Positions 12,471-24,879 of a DNA stretch of 64,000 nucleotides are shown here, piece after piece; the stretch's first letter is position 1, and every line of letters starts with the position of its first letter. The translations under genes were made by a program, and so were the position numbers. This DNA comes from Chlorocebus sabaeus. Its lineage: Eukaryota > Chordata > Mammalia > Primates > Cercopithecidae. The notes under the pieces were generated by a model that was not told the origin of the DNA, ran no database searches, and saw nothing but the letters and a program-made list of their open reading frames with translations. Where the stretch lies: positions 45,738,526-45,802,525 of the forward strand of contig NC_132915.1 in the NCBI RefSeq assembly GCF_047675955.1, written 5' to 3'.

Positions 12471-14937
12471 GTGGATGTGTGTGTACATCAGGGAACTCGA
12501 TGGGAAAGCCTAGCCCTTGTAGTCAATTTCTCCTTCACAAGGGGATAAACAGGCAATTACGCATCCTTTTATATTTGATGGCCAAGTGCTGAACTGGAAA
12601 GCACACTATTAGTTTGTGTCCCTTCAGGGCCAGGGCAATAAGTAGCCAGGAGAGCTGGGCTGAAGCAGAGAGGGTGTTGTCTGCTGTTAGTGTGACAGTC
12701 TTGTCAGCAGCGTTCACATTACTGGAAGGTAATAAAGTGACAAGTACGTTATTAGAAAGATATGAGGTGAAATTGAACTGAAGCTTCTTGCTGCTCAGCC
12801 TTGGCTTTTTTCTTTCCTCTTTTGTAATGGTCCACTATTTGTTACAAACTGAGCCTTGTTTTCATACCCCATATAAAAAAGATTTTTTTTTTCCTGCAGT
12901 AAAGGTCAAATGAATTTACAACAACACTTTAGAGGAGAAGAATAAAGATAGTTTTATGACAACTATAGTATGCTGCTCTAAAAATATATATAGCATTATA
13001 ATGAACAATAATGCTGATCCAATTCAGTGTACATGTAAAAATGCTAGTTTTTTTTTAAACCTTGTTATTAAGCATTTGGATTTTTCAACAAATGCCAAAA
13101 AGACAGTATGTGACATACAGTTATTGCCGAATGACCACAGAAAATCATTTTGCGCAAGATGTGGGAAGGATGAGGATGATGAAACTACACGAGGAAGGAC
13201 GGGTATGTGGGCAACAGTGATGAGAGATAACTCACTGGTCAGTTGTACAGCTGCATTTACATAGTACTGTTTGAAAATGACCATTTATGGTGAGCAACAC
13301 TCCAGCCACAGGAAATATGCGACCGTCTGGGACAGATCAAACATGACCTTAGTACTAGCGCAAGCAAGACTACCACACGTGGTTTATCTCTGAGGGAAAA
13401 TATGAAAAGAGAAGTTACTTGTTTATCTCATAGAACAGTAAATGAGCTCCCATTTTGACCAAGGTCTTTAGCCTAGTATTAATTACAATCATGGCTTTGT
13501 TGTGTTGCTACAGTGGCAAGCACGAGTAATGATCAAGAAAGGAATGATCCACACTGGTGCCATTCGCACCTACTCCTCCATTAGGATGAAAGTGAGGTGT
13601 TACCACCGGCCTTTTCTATAGCCTCACTGACCCCTGGCGTCTTTCGGTTCTCAGGGGATTCCAGCAAGACTTCCCACTCAAAAACAAAGCAAAAGCAACC
13701 AAAACCCCACACCAGTTGGCTCTTCCTGACCCCAAAGGAACTTCAGCTATTCCATGCAGCTGTTCTTGCTTTCCTAACCCCTTCCTCAGAGCTGACTCAC
13801 CTGGTCATGGGAACTCTGCAGGTCACTAGCATCAATATGCTCTCACCCACTGTGAGGCAGAGCTATGCCAGTCTTTTCCCTCAAGCCAATATTTCCAGTG
13901 CATTCCTGATTTCCTTTTCTAGCTACCCCCAAACCAGGGCAGGAACCGACCCTCTACTTAGTTGTGATGAAAACACCGTGATCCCTCCAGTCTTTTTGGT
14001 ATCTTTTATTTTCCGTCTTAGATCCATCCCAAAAAAATAAACAATGAGAGGGAAAAGCAAAACCACCTAATTTAAATATCTCAAGTGTGGAAGAAGTGAC
14101 TTTAAAGAATGAAATTCGTCTGTCATAATTTTAAAAAAGAAGCTCTTAAGAAAAGGGTGTGACCACAGGATGAAAGAAAGTTTCTTCTGGATGATTTATT
14201 TCTTGATGATAGCAGATGTAGCGTGTCTTATGACAGTTGAATTTTATTTACTGTGTTAGTCAATCTAACCCAATGCTAACAGACCAGATACAAGTTAGGA
14301 CTGCTCAGGTCAAGCTGTCAGCAGTTAGCAGCATGTCCATCTCAATCTGGTGACTAGCTTCTTTATGTTTTAATTGTCAACAGCCCTCATTCTCATTTGC
14401 TTGGCACACATCTGGGGTGTGTACAGAGAAAGGGGAAAAAAAGGTCACATTGTATGTAGTGGGAACCTAGTGCAGAGTTTCTCCTGAGTAAAATGAGGGG
14501 AATGCCTCTGGAACAGCCCATTTTTGATATATTCAAAGATTTTTTTTTTTCTTCCTTAGAGCAATGTACACTAATGGGGCCGTTAACCAGGTAAATGCCT
14601 TTCTCCTCTTACTGAAAGGGCCTGAAAATTCATGACCAAAGAAGTAACACTATGAGGACAGTGGCACCATTGTGCCAAAAAGGTTTTAAAACATGTTTGC
14701 CATGTTGAAAAGGAAAACGTTAACACCTTTAAAACTTTAAAAGGCATCAGGCTGAACAGGGCAGCTGGACTAAGATTTGGAATGAGTTACACTGGGTTGA
14801 CTTATTTAAATACAATTAATACCAGAACAAAGAATGCCAAGGATTTTTATCACACTTTTAAACCAGATTACTTATTATCTATCCTTTTTCTTTGTTTCCA
14901 TAGCATGCAGATATTCCCGAAAGCGGACTAAACCTGA

Positions 14938-14945
14938 TATTTACA
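14938..14945 (-). promoter_or_regulatory. BNC2: Second Pumilio-type motif in 3' UTR
   Basis: The mRNA strand again reads UGUAAAUA. Two copies in a 9.4-kb AT-rich UTR could also arise by chance. Confidence 0.4.
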
Positions 14946-15258
14946 AAAACATAGTTTTAAATGATCAAGACAGTAAGTTTCAACATCAGCTAGAGAACAT
15001 GCACAGTCACAGTGCCTAATTTTGTACCTGTGATAAACTCTGGCTAAAACCAATCACATGGGAAAAAGCTTGTTGGATAAACATCTAAATCACTATTAAT
15101 TTTCAGCCAGCGTAGAATGGATGTGGCTTGAGAGAAACTGTTTAACAACAAAAAAATGAAAAAATAAATGAGTAGGAATGGGCAAGATGAAGAGCTCAAT
15201 GACTAAAATGCTCATCTCTTTATCCTTCCTGTTTACAAATAAGCCGTGGGATCACCAT

Positions 15259-15280
15259 CTTAACTAGAATTCTAGTTAAG
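15259..15280. repeat. 22-bp perfect palindrome in BNC2 3' UTR
   Basis: Half-site CTTAACTAGAA is followed immediately by its exact reverse complement, with no spacer. It contains an EcoRI-type GAATTC centre. Confidence 0.97.
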
Positions 15281-18068
15281 TCAAAATACGACACTCAGGC
15301 ACACACTCAAGAACAAGCAATACTTTGGGAACAGAAGAATTGTACATTTTATGATTTCCCATTGCATGTACTACATCCGTCCACTCCCCCGTCCCTTTTA
15401 AGCAAATACGCTTTATATTGGAAAATGTTATTTACTCATTTAGAAGGCCACCGTAACGACTGGGCACTTGAGGCACAAAAGTAGTAGCAAATAGGGGAGA
15501 TACTTAAAAAGTGTCAGCTGTCCAGGACTTATTGCCATTTCTCTGACAAAAAACAGGTGAACACATCCATGTTTCCAAGCAAGGGAAACTCTACTTCTAG
15601 AATCTCATTACTTCTGGACTTTTTCTAACTGGCTATACACATTAGCTTGGTTCGCAGCAAGTAACAAACATTTGTTCTAAGCCTGGTTCATTTGCTGATG
15701 TGACCTGCTGATAGCTATGTAATTCACTCACGAGGGCTATCTGACCTTTTATTTGACATTAAATTAAACAGACTAAACATTGCTGTTGTACAAGATAGGT
15801 TCTACTAACTCAAGAACCTAACTTTTCAAAGTTGCTGAAATAAAAGTGTGTATTTATTTTCATAAAACTACATGTAATCTATGCACACTGCAAAAGCCAG
15901 AGTTTCTATGCTTTGTTGGGATATTAAAAATATTTTCCCACCCTTTTGGAATCTAATCATTTGGTAATGGGGCAACAGCACAATACAGAGAACGCTGAGA
16001 GGACCAAAATGTTTGCAAACAAACTTTCATTATTCTAGTTCAATCTTTCACAAACATACTGTACAGAGTCTTATATGGTATAAAACAAAGGAAAACATCT
16101 CTGTCTATTCAGTTTAACACAACACCAAAATAAAGCAATTAAGACTTTGGGGAATTCAAAGGTACAAGAAAACAAAAACGGTTATTACTAATTTCCTCAA
16201 CTTTTTACCATAAACACTTGTCATTTAACATAGTGTTTTGATATAGTTTCTTTTGTACAGCAAATACTTTTGGTCTTTCCTCCCTGTAGAACAAATGAAG
16301 AATTAAAATGAACCCCATAGCATCCTCCAAAGGAGGTGAAAAGATAAAGCTCCTAGACATAGCTAGCCTATCTTTAAGAATCTATTGTTTCTGAAATTTT
16401 CACAAATAAAAATACTGAATCCCCAACTAATGATGCTTATTTTGGGAAACAATAAATACTGTGAGGTACAATAAATCCTACAGGAATAACAATAACAACA
16501 GAAACATATTAACAGTTTCCTTTGGCAAATTTAACGGAAGTGAATGCTGATGTGAACATAGAAAAAATAATTACAAAAACATGAAAAATGGAAACGACAT
16601 AAAAGTTAAAACAAAGGGGTATTTCTAACTTTAGACTGATGAGAGAAATGTCTGAGGCCATTAAATGCAAAAAAGAAATACATTCTCTTTAAATTATTGT
16701 GTACTGTTCGACAAAATATTCCTTGTTTATCTCTTCCTTTCCTCTCCACTTAAAAAAAAAAAAAGGAAAAAAAAAAAAGACAACAAACCAGTCTGCAATG
16801 CACACCCTAATGGTTTTGGCTGCAGACTGAACTTGAGTAAATATCATCATTTAGTCAGTATGTTGTGGTAGCTGAGGCTGCCGATGTGGTTAACCAGCTC
16901 AGGCAACATGTGTAAACATCGGAAACAAAACAAAACAAAAAAGGTTTGGAGAATAGTCTCTCCCCTCTTTCTCACTCTCAATTGCTTGGTTTCAGGCTTG
17001 CTTTCATTTCTCTCTGACAAATCGTGTGGGGAAACACAAAACACTAAACAGTGAGAGATCCTAGTTTAAAATCCCCTTCTCCTGGCTTTTCAGAAAGGAG
17101 TGTTGCTCAATTCAAGTTTAGCACGTTTTCAAAGCTTCCAAGTACTGCTGCTGTTAAATGCCTTTTGATTTTGTCTACCAAACAGGCCTGAATTATAGTA
17201 CGACTGCAGAATTTGCAACAAATTAAGACAGCCATACAAGAGACCGACCCAGTTCAGAGGATTTCTTTTTAAAGGATAAAGGTTAGGGCCTTGGAAATGA
17301 GTGTTCAACTCTTTTACTGTATTCATCTTTGTTCCGTAGCGAGTAATTTGGACTTTTGTATCCTGAAATATTATCCTGCCTCTGAAGAATAAATGCCTTG
17401 GCTGTTTCACACCACATAATTTTGTTTTCCTTTTATGTAACTTAACGTATAAGCAAGAAGGATGCAATGTTGATTCTAATAACATTCGGCACTTGAAAGA
17501 ATCACCAAGTGTTTTTTTACAAAGCGGTTTTCTGGTGGCCGACAAATTGGCCTGTGGTTATGTCGAGTGACTAATTGTATTTTCTTTTCTGGAAACTTGT
17601 GCAAAGTTGGCAGTTTTGTGTTAACACTAATACTTTGTTTGGCATTTGTGCCCTATACTGACCAGACCATTTTTATACAAGTGAATTTTTTTTAAAAAAA
17701 GACACTGGAGTATGGCAATAGTTTAAGGATAAAAAAGAAGCATGGTTATTACACATCCCCTTGTAGTGTATGAAAAAAAGTGCATGACAGGATTTATGTA
17801 CTAGTACAGGACATTTTAAAAAATCAGATCTGTGCTGTAAAGCATGCCAGCACCTCTTTACCACTATATCTAACAGGTAGTAAAAACAAGACCATGTTTT
17901 TTTTTTAAAAAAAAAATGTGCATTAATGCTAACATAAATGAATAGAGCTAGCCAGCAAACTATTTTTTCCTGCATATCTAACAGCTGGATGTAACTGTAA
18001 AAATTAAACAAAAAAGTTAAACGACCATCAATACAATTGTTTTACATCAATGGCCCCTCAAGGCTAAA

Positions 18069-18076
18069 TATTTACA
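18069..18076 (-). promoter_or_regulatory. BNC2: Pumilio-type motif TGTAAATA in 3' UTR
   Basis: The mRNA strand reads UGUAAAUA, matching the PUM1/PUM2 recognition consensus UGUANAUA, about 500 nt after the stop codon. Function is inferred from the motif only. Confidence 0.45.
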
Positions 18077-18273
18077 GGTGAATCTGCCATGCTTTAATTG
18101 AAGATTCTTTCAAAACCTTAAAGTTCACAAAAGACAACTATAAGAAGTTCCTTTTTGTTTCTTTTTTCTTTTTCTTTTCCCTTTTATTTTTGCAGGCAAC
18201 AGTCATGGGTACAACAAATTGTCTTTTTGGGGAAGACCAAGAATTATTCTGTCAAAACTGGGGCTAGTTGCAC

Positions 18274-18275
<2 letters not shown>

Positions 18276-18304
<29 letters not shown>
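18276..18304. repeat. (TG)14 microsatellite in BNC2 3' UTR
   Basis: 29-nt uninterrupted TG on the plus strand, which is (CA)n in the mRNA. CA-rich tracts can bind hnRNP L. Likely length-polymorphic. Confidence 0.95.
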
Positions 18305-18306
<2 letters not shown>

Positions 18307-18465
18307 AAAGGGGTACTCTGTTTTCACCCTTAAATCAAAGATCCCACTCCTTTCCCAAAACTTTTATAAAGGGAAGTGAAAAAAATTCAAAAGCACCTAG
18401 TGTTTATCTTTTTTATCTCAAGGAAATACGTGTGTGTGTATGTAGCCACAGAGCATACATAAATG

Positions 18466-18484
18466 CACACACACACACACACAC
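18466..18484. repeat. (CA)n tract in BNC2 3' UTR
   Basis: 19-nt uninterrupted CA on the plus strand, UG in the mRNA, 89 bases from the stop codon. A shorter plus-strand TG run lies at 18430-18438. Confidence 0.93.
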
Positions 18485-18572
18485 CCCAAGTACATAAGCG
18501 CACACTGACTATGGCAGTTCAAACACGTAGGCCATCTGGTGAGAGCTGGCATTTGTAGTGTCCATTCTGAGA

Positions 18573-19233
18573 CTAATCTACCGAAGTGAAGGGAATGTTT
18601 TTGTGGAGATTAGGGTTCTGACTGTGCCGATTTCGGCTTCGTACAGAGGAAAACATCATATTGCAACCTGGGACTTTGCACTTGTGCATTTCTCGCAAAT
18701 GCACGGTTTTGTAGTGCACTCTCAGGGTCCCCTTGTTGCTGTACATTTTGTGGCAAATGTTGCACATGATCCCACCATTGCTCCCAGACAAGCTGCTGAA
18801 CATAAGAGATCCTGAAACTTCAGCCCCTAGGCTGCCAGGGAGGGCGGGGGCCTCGGCCTTGTGTGCCGACTCCCCACTGTCACTCGCCCCGTCAATGTCA
18901 TCGAGAAGAATCCCCTCGTCACTGCCTGCGTCGGACTCTCTGGAGGAATGGATGCTGCTGCTGGACTGGAGGCTGGAGGTGGTGCTCAAGTCAAGGACCA
19001 TGTAGTCCTCTGCCATGCCTCTCCCATACCCGTTCAGGTGGGAGTCTTCAGTCCCTGCGGGAGAGGAGGCGTCTTCCCTGACATCGAGCCCCATGGGGTG
19101 CTGGGCACCATAGATCTTCACCAAAAATTCATCGCGGAGGTCCTTGCTAAGGGAGGGCTGCGATGAGTCCAGGCCCATGTCATCGAGTTCTTTGGTCAAC
19201 AGTTTACGATGTAGGTTTATGTTGGCACTGTGT
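18573..19233 (-). CDS. BNC2: BNC2 last coding exon with stop codon
   Basis: Joins the exon at 35447-37416. The single base A after the acceptor (AG at 19235-19234) completes the split arginine codon AG|A, giving SRDR-HSANINLH, so the second finger of pair 2 is reassembled across the splice. The exon then gives 219 residues and a TAG stop (plus-strand CTA at 18573-18575). It contains a conserved linker, a serine-rich and acidic segment (about 18870-19010), and zinc-finger pair 3 (18603-18764; C-x2-C-x12-H-x4-H followed by C-x4-C-x12-H-x6-H). The protein ends in PFTSVD. The acceptor is preceded on the minus strand by a long C/T tract (about 19236-19290). Open reading upstream to 19325 is intronic and not part of the protein. 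Domain order, spacing and the exact in-frame junction make the assignment secure. Confidence 0.97.
18603..18764 (-). other. BNC2: BNC2 zinc-finger pair 3
   Basis: CNIC...HYKTVH then CKVPGC...H-x6-H, all ligands intact, close to the C-terminus. Its sequence resembles pair 1, as expected for internally duplicated finger pairs. Confidence 0.95.
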
Positions 19234-19290
19234 CTAGGAAAACAAGAGGGAAGGGGGGGTAGGTGGATAGGGGTTGGGGAGGGGTGAGAA
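19234..19290 (-). promoter_or_regulatory. BNC2: Splice acceptor and long pyrimidine tract of last exon
   Basis: AG at 19235-19234, preceded by CTTGTTTTC and about 40 nt that are almost all C and T on the minus strand. The matching plus strand is a run of G tracts. Confidence 0.9.
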
Positions 19291-20097
19291 AAAGGAAAGC
19301 ATTTTAAAATTGATTCAGCTTTCACTAGGTATCAAATAAGCACATTCACTGCTAATTACACCATTATAAAAGCAAGCATTCTCCTATATCCTCAGGATCT
19401 GGGAGTTTAGTGGTGGTGGTGGGAGGTGCAATCAGGGGAACTTTCCATTAACATAATTTTTATAAGAGAGTAAAATCTGTCAATGGTAGGATGAATGCAA
19501 ACCCATGCACCTTTTTCTCAATGATTACTGTTAGTTTTACTATGTAGCAGCATCAGCTGCAGAGAATTTCATGGAAGAGATTTTATAATATATATTAAAT
19601 AGGATAAAAGAATAGAAACTTTCTGCTTGTCTAAATGGAACAGTCTAAATTTAACTAAAAACAAGAAAAAATAAACATCTTTTCTATACAGCACACACTG
19701 TATTTTGAGGTATAGGAAAAATTCATTTTTTAAAAAAGTAGTCTAGATAATTTAGATATAACTTCAAAAAACAATGAAATCTTCCTTCTCTACCCTCCAC
19801 ATTTCAAGCTTTAAGGAAAAACAATAGCTTAACAGATTAAGCAATTTGAAATAGGGTTACAGGCTATCTTTTAACAACACGAATGCCTTTTGTCAGAATG
19901 ATTTGGTAATCCCAGTTAAATCTAATAATAAAATACATTTACTTTTTAGAAGTATGTGCATTTTAGTGTCCAAAATATTTTCATCGAGTAATTCTACTTT
20001 AAAATTTAATTATTTAAGACAAAAACTGAAAAACAGAAACTTTTAAAAAAAATAAAATCCACCCACCTTTTTAAAAAAAAGTCACACTCAACAACAG

Positions 20098-20165
20098 AAA
20101 AAAAAAAAAAAAACCCAGAGGTACAAAATTAAAACACAGTAAGTACAAAAAAAAAAAAAAAAAAT
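20098..20165. repeat. Two A-rich runs in last intron
   Basis: Runs of about 17 A at 20098-20114 and of about 17 A at 20147-20164, with 32 nt between. No Alu body is attached. Confidence 0.85.
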
Positions 20166-20886
20166 CAAGCACAACAATAACACAGGGTCCCTTTATTTTA
20201 ACAACTGGAACCCATACTTCTTAGACAAGCAAAACTTTTATTCTACTCACTGAGTGCTTTGCTTGTATATATATATATAGACAGGATTTGCCCCAGAGAA
20301 TCCACAGGGACATCATGATTTACAAAGCCTGATATGTTATCATCTATCTGGAAACATTGTCTTTGTATTTATATCCCCCACTTATTTTTAAAGTGCCCTT
20401 GGGCATATACCTCTCTCCACCTGCAAAGGCTCACATGTTCAACAGTACCTAAATTGAAGGTTACCTTTCCAAAAAATAAACGAACGTATCTACAGATAAA
20501 TAAAAGCTTCTCAATACTGGTGGAAGCTCTACAGCTTGGAGAAGTAATTGTGATAAGAGAAATGACCTAAATGGCTGATATAAAGTTCAACAGACCTCCC
20601 GATTATACTTAAAAGTATGGAAGACCAAAATGCGTCATTCCATTTGGTGGCAAACACGGTTGATATTTCCTAGAGATGGTTGAGAGGTATGTGCCTCAGA
20701 GACAAGAAAGGTGGGGAACACTTCTCCACCTTTCCACACAAGACAATATACAGCACTCTGGGTTTTAAGGGGCAGAGGGCAGCAGCCCTCTCCAACTGCA
20801 CTTAGGAAGGCTGAGCTTACCTTGTGACAATAAGATCAGCTTTCTAATCTTTTGCTAAATCGATCACAAAAGAAAGCAAGAATAAG

Positions 20887-20902
20887 AGACAGAGAGAGAG
20901 AG

Positions 20903-20933
<31 letters not shown>

Positions 20934-20934
20934 A
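20887..20934. repeat. (GA)n purine tract in last intron
   Basis: About 48 nt of AGAGAG with occasional AAAG interruptions. Polypyrimidine on the BNC2 transcript strand. Confidence 0.9.
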
Positions 20935-23900
20935 AACAAATTCACATTCTAGACATCTGGTTTTGAAAAATGTAAACAATAAAATAGGGATTTAAAACGT
21001 TCTGATCACAAAATTATTTTCTGTCATAAGCGATCATCCCATACGCTGTCTTGATGATTTTCAGATCAGCTGTACAATCCAAAAATCATAAATCAAATTA
21101 AAATAAACCAAATTCACAGCATCGTCATCATCCACAAATGAGTTTTAAACAGATGCATGCAGTGTGTGGGTATGTGAATGATAAACAGAAGTTGTCCCCA
21201 CGGTCCCTGCTCTGACACAGTAATTCCCCGTTTCCTTGGTGTCAGATGGCAGATGACTCCAAGTGCAGGTTGCTAAGCAAAGTGCAGGAAATGCCTACTG
21301 TGAGGTCTTTACTCTGACATGTGGGTACACCACCAGAGTTATTACAAGAATGTGGAAGTAGAGTTACGCTTGCGCTATTATTCTATTGATAAAATAATCT
21401 GCCAACTATATGCAGCTCACGAAATCCTATCCCTGTTTATTATTTTTAACACCCTCCTCCTTTCTTAATTTCACGAGCACACATTTTGCGATGACTGTAA
21501 TCTAGAACTCTGTTGCTTCTCACACATCTGCAGTTACCACTTCCTAGGTTCACTGCTGAGAAAATAGCAGCCAGACACACAGCAGTTGCATCAGGACACA
21601 CTGAATAAGGAAGAATAAATTAACATTGAGAAAAGGACACACTGATCACCCAGATGGACACATCTTCCCTAAGATGACTTGTGAAATTACACATCTCCAC
21701 CAATATGTTACCAGGAAGAGATTTTCTCTTCATTTCTCACTTACAGCAGTAGAAATCTGTAATCTAATTAGACGATGTACCAGCCCTCAATATCTGTCAA
21801 CCAAACGATGTGCAGAAATGTGTAGACCAGCTCTGGCACTCTGTTCAACAGTGTCCCTTTTCCGCTGTCAGCAGTACTGTTGGCCTCTGCTAATATAATT
21901 ACATTGACTTTTATTCAATTAAGTGCCATCCCTCACTTTAAAAAAAAAAGCTACTTTATCAATTGATTCAGGTGTAATGCAATAATAAAGATGAACTCAT
22001 GGCAGTGCATTAGCTCTGCTCTTCATAACTTCAGTACACGGGTTCATTCATGGTAGTCGATTTCCATTATGCGACCACAGTTCACAAGAATTGATTCTTT
22101 TATGTTCAATTCTTAATCTATTTCATTTTTGTTTAATAATCCTACTAAATGCCATATGCAAAACACTTGAAGTGGAGATGGGAAGGATGGACTGAGGAAA
22201 GTCTGCTGTTCACTCTCATGATAGTGGGCTTGAAGATTTTCTCACAAACGCACACAGTATTCCTAAGGTGGAAGGAAGGAAAGCACGAGAAGGAAAACAG
22301 ACTAAAATTCTTTAGAGAGTACTGATCCTGCCCAAGAGGTTAGGGTTCAGTCTCCACAGAATGGACAAAAGACAGCACTTGATTTTAACAAAGACCTATT
22401 GTTGGACTCTTGAATCAGTCAATCCAGACCATTAGCTGTCATAAAATACTGTCCTCATGAGATACAAAGACCTAGGGTTAATAGCAATTTGAGGACTATT
22501 ACAAGTTTATCAGGATCAGCAAAACTGAAGAGGTGAAAAGAAAGGGAAGATGCAATAGACACAGAAAGAACTCTCACCTACTGATAATCAGATGTAGAGA
22601 GAAGACCCTAAAATGGGAGGAAGGCCAGAGAGTGCTGGAAACCGGTGGGGGACTCCCTGGCAGAGGAAACCATACTCAGCTGTATGCAACAATTGGAACA
22701 AAGAATCCAACAAGGAACCAATTTTGAGTTCTCCAGTGATAGAGATGGTTTTTCTAGAAACAGATTTAGTGTTCTGAATATTTATCTCTAGGAAAGAGGG
22801 AAGACTTATCATTAACAAAAATCTAGACTGTATCAGAACATCTTATATTCTATAAGAACATGAACAGCAGAAAGGTTTCTACTTGCTTTGATTTGGAAGG
22901 CAAGAAAGAAACACGCAAAGAAGTTCCTCTTACAGAAAAAAAATGACTGAAATGGAGAGAGAAAATGAGTTCATAGGTAGAAGGGATAAGCATTTGGTCT
23001 TAGGAAGCGCAGTGGTAATCATTAAGGCAGTGGTCCAAACCTTAGCCCCAGATGTTCACTTTCAAGAACATAACTAAATCTTATTCAATATTATGTGTCC
23101 TGCACATGAAGTAGAATACTCTGTACAGAGGAGGTACTTAAAAGTACATTGGTTTCCCTTCCATCAATAATATGCATGAGTCTTCAGGAAGTATTTCCCA
23201 AAATACACTGTAGAAGGGAAGAAAACAATGATCCCAAGGTAGGACTCATGTAACAGAATATCCAAGGAAAGGTGGTGGCGACACAACAAATGGTGATTCT
23301 GACGCTATTAATACCCTAGTGTGTTATAAGGGAATGCCACAAAATTAGGGCATGAAAAAGTCCTGTAACTTGGGCTATGCTTGGAATTACAAATGCTTCC
23401 TTTAAACCTTTGTACTCTTTCTATACCGTGAATTTACCAAAAGCTTCTTAAATACCAAGATCACCTTTAAAAGCAAAAAGTTATAAAACCTTGGACTGAG
23501 GGGAGGGTGCTGCAGAACCAAACTTCTTTCTTCTTTGAAATGCTGAGCGGAAGTACTCTAACTGGACTAAAGCGGACCACCAGTCTTTTTCTGTTCTTTT
23601 GATGGAAACTTTACCATGCAACCACAGAAGACATAAAATTCACCAAATGTAGTCAAGTAAGTGCAAATGCCCTTCAGAAAGAACGCAAGTCTTGCCTTGG
23701 ATTTCTCTTTTCACATCACATTAAGTTAGATTTAATGTGATGTCTGGTCCATAAAAATTAAAACTAAAAACAAAAACACTATCTAAAGAAAGTGTTTTGA
23801 GGTTTTAAACTTGACTTTAAGATACAGGGAAGACACGAAAAAGAAAACAAAAAACAAAAAACAAGTTGCATGACCAAATTAGAAAATAAGACTGGCAGTC

Positions 23901-24879
23901 AGAGACTGAATAATGAATCAAGCTATAGGTTGCACAAAGTGTCTTAATTCTTAATCAGATTTGAACCAGTCTAAACTTACTGAATTGAAACAAAATACTT
24001 GATAATTAATTAGAATGCCTCAAGTGAAAAATAATTGAGGCCCTACTTTGGATTAATTTTTGCCTTTATTTTCCAGCTCAACTCTGCCGTTCAACACACA
24101 CACATCCCCAAATTCTCAAATGATATTGTACAGAATGATCATAATAACATATACATAGCAGATACCATATGCATGCCTATTTGTTTGTATGTATGTGTCT
24201 ACATACATGTATATGGGGAGAGGGGGAGAGAGAGAGATAAATTTATATCCAATCTGGGTAAGTCTAGATGCTAGGGGTTAAGTATATTTTAGGACTACTG
24301 AGTCAACAATACTCTTGAGTAGAAATGTAAACCTGCTATCCAAATCCACAGAAATGAAAAATTAAAACTTCTGCCTCTCATTAGTCCTTTTCTTATCTGG
24401 ATTGCTACAATACTATCTATTACACTTACCTCAAAATTTTTGTATTATCATTTATTAATAATGAATGCTTATGGCTCTGTGCACAAAATGATACTTTTGA
24501 CACTATACCTTTCTGTAAAATTAGTAGTTGTTCTACAGGTTATTATTTAAAGATTCTGTCCAAAAGATCTGAAAACCATCCCCTAGCTCAGGAAGAAAAT
24601 TCAATGTGAAATTCTAGTGGGTAACACTCAAAAAGCCCCAAACGTAAGGAAGTATGTATTAAATGCAAGAAACAAAATCTAAGCAAATTCTTGCAAATTA
24701 AAAGTATGAAATTCAGTCATTTCAACCCCTTTCAATATAAAACAAATCATCCATACTGGTCACGCAGGCAGTTTCCTCTACATTCAAATTATTCACTTGA
24801 AGATAAGCTCCCACCAAACTCTTTAGGGGTTTAGCTAATTTACTGCACAGATACGGCACGTCTGTTGTAATAACAGGTA

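Larger units (their letters stand above)
9205..18572 (-). other. BNC2: BNC2 3' UTR (about 9.4 kb)
   Basis: Follows the TAG stop without an obvious intron and ends near the ATTAAA signal at 9224-9219. The length fits what I recall for the human BNC2 mRNA. The stretch is nearly free of Alu or L1 copies, in contrast to the introns, which is usual for a long conserved UTR. It contains several TTTATT (AATAAA on the mRNA) hexamers that could give shorter forms, for example near 10420, 12290, 15750 and 18185. It also holds AU-rich patches, a CA tract and a TG tract near the stop codon, and Pumilio-type motifs. The exact 3' end is an inference. Confidence 0.8.

Noticed and set aside
13597..14040. 147-codon plus-strand open frame
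   Set aside because: Lies antisense within the BNC2 3' UTR, low-complexity S/T/P-rich protein without recognisable domain or promoter context; chance frame.
19234..19325. N-terminal extension of the last-exon frame with a methionine start
   Set aside because: It crosses the splice acceptor and pyrimidine tract; the splice junction to the previous exon explains the real protein.
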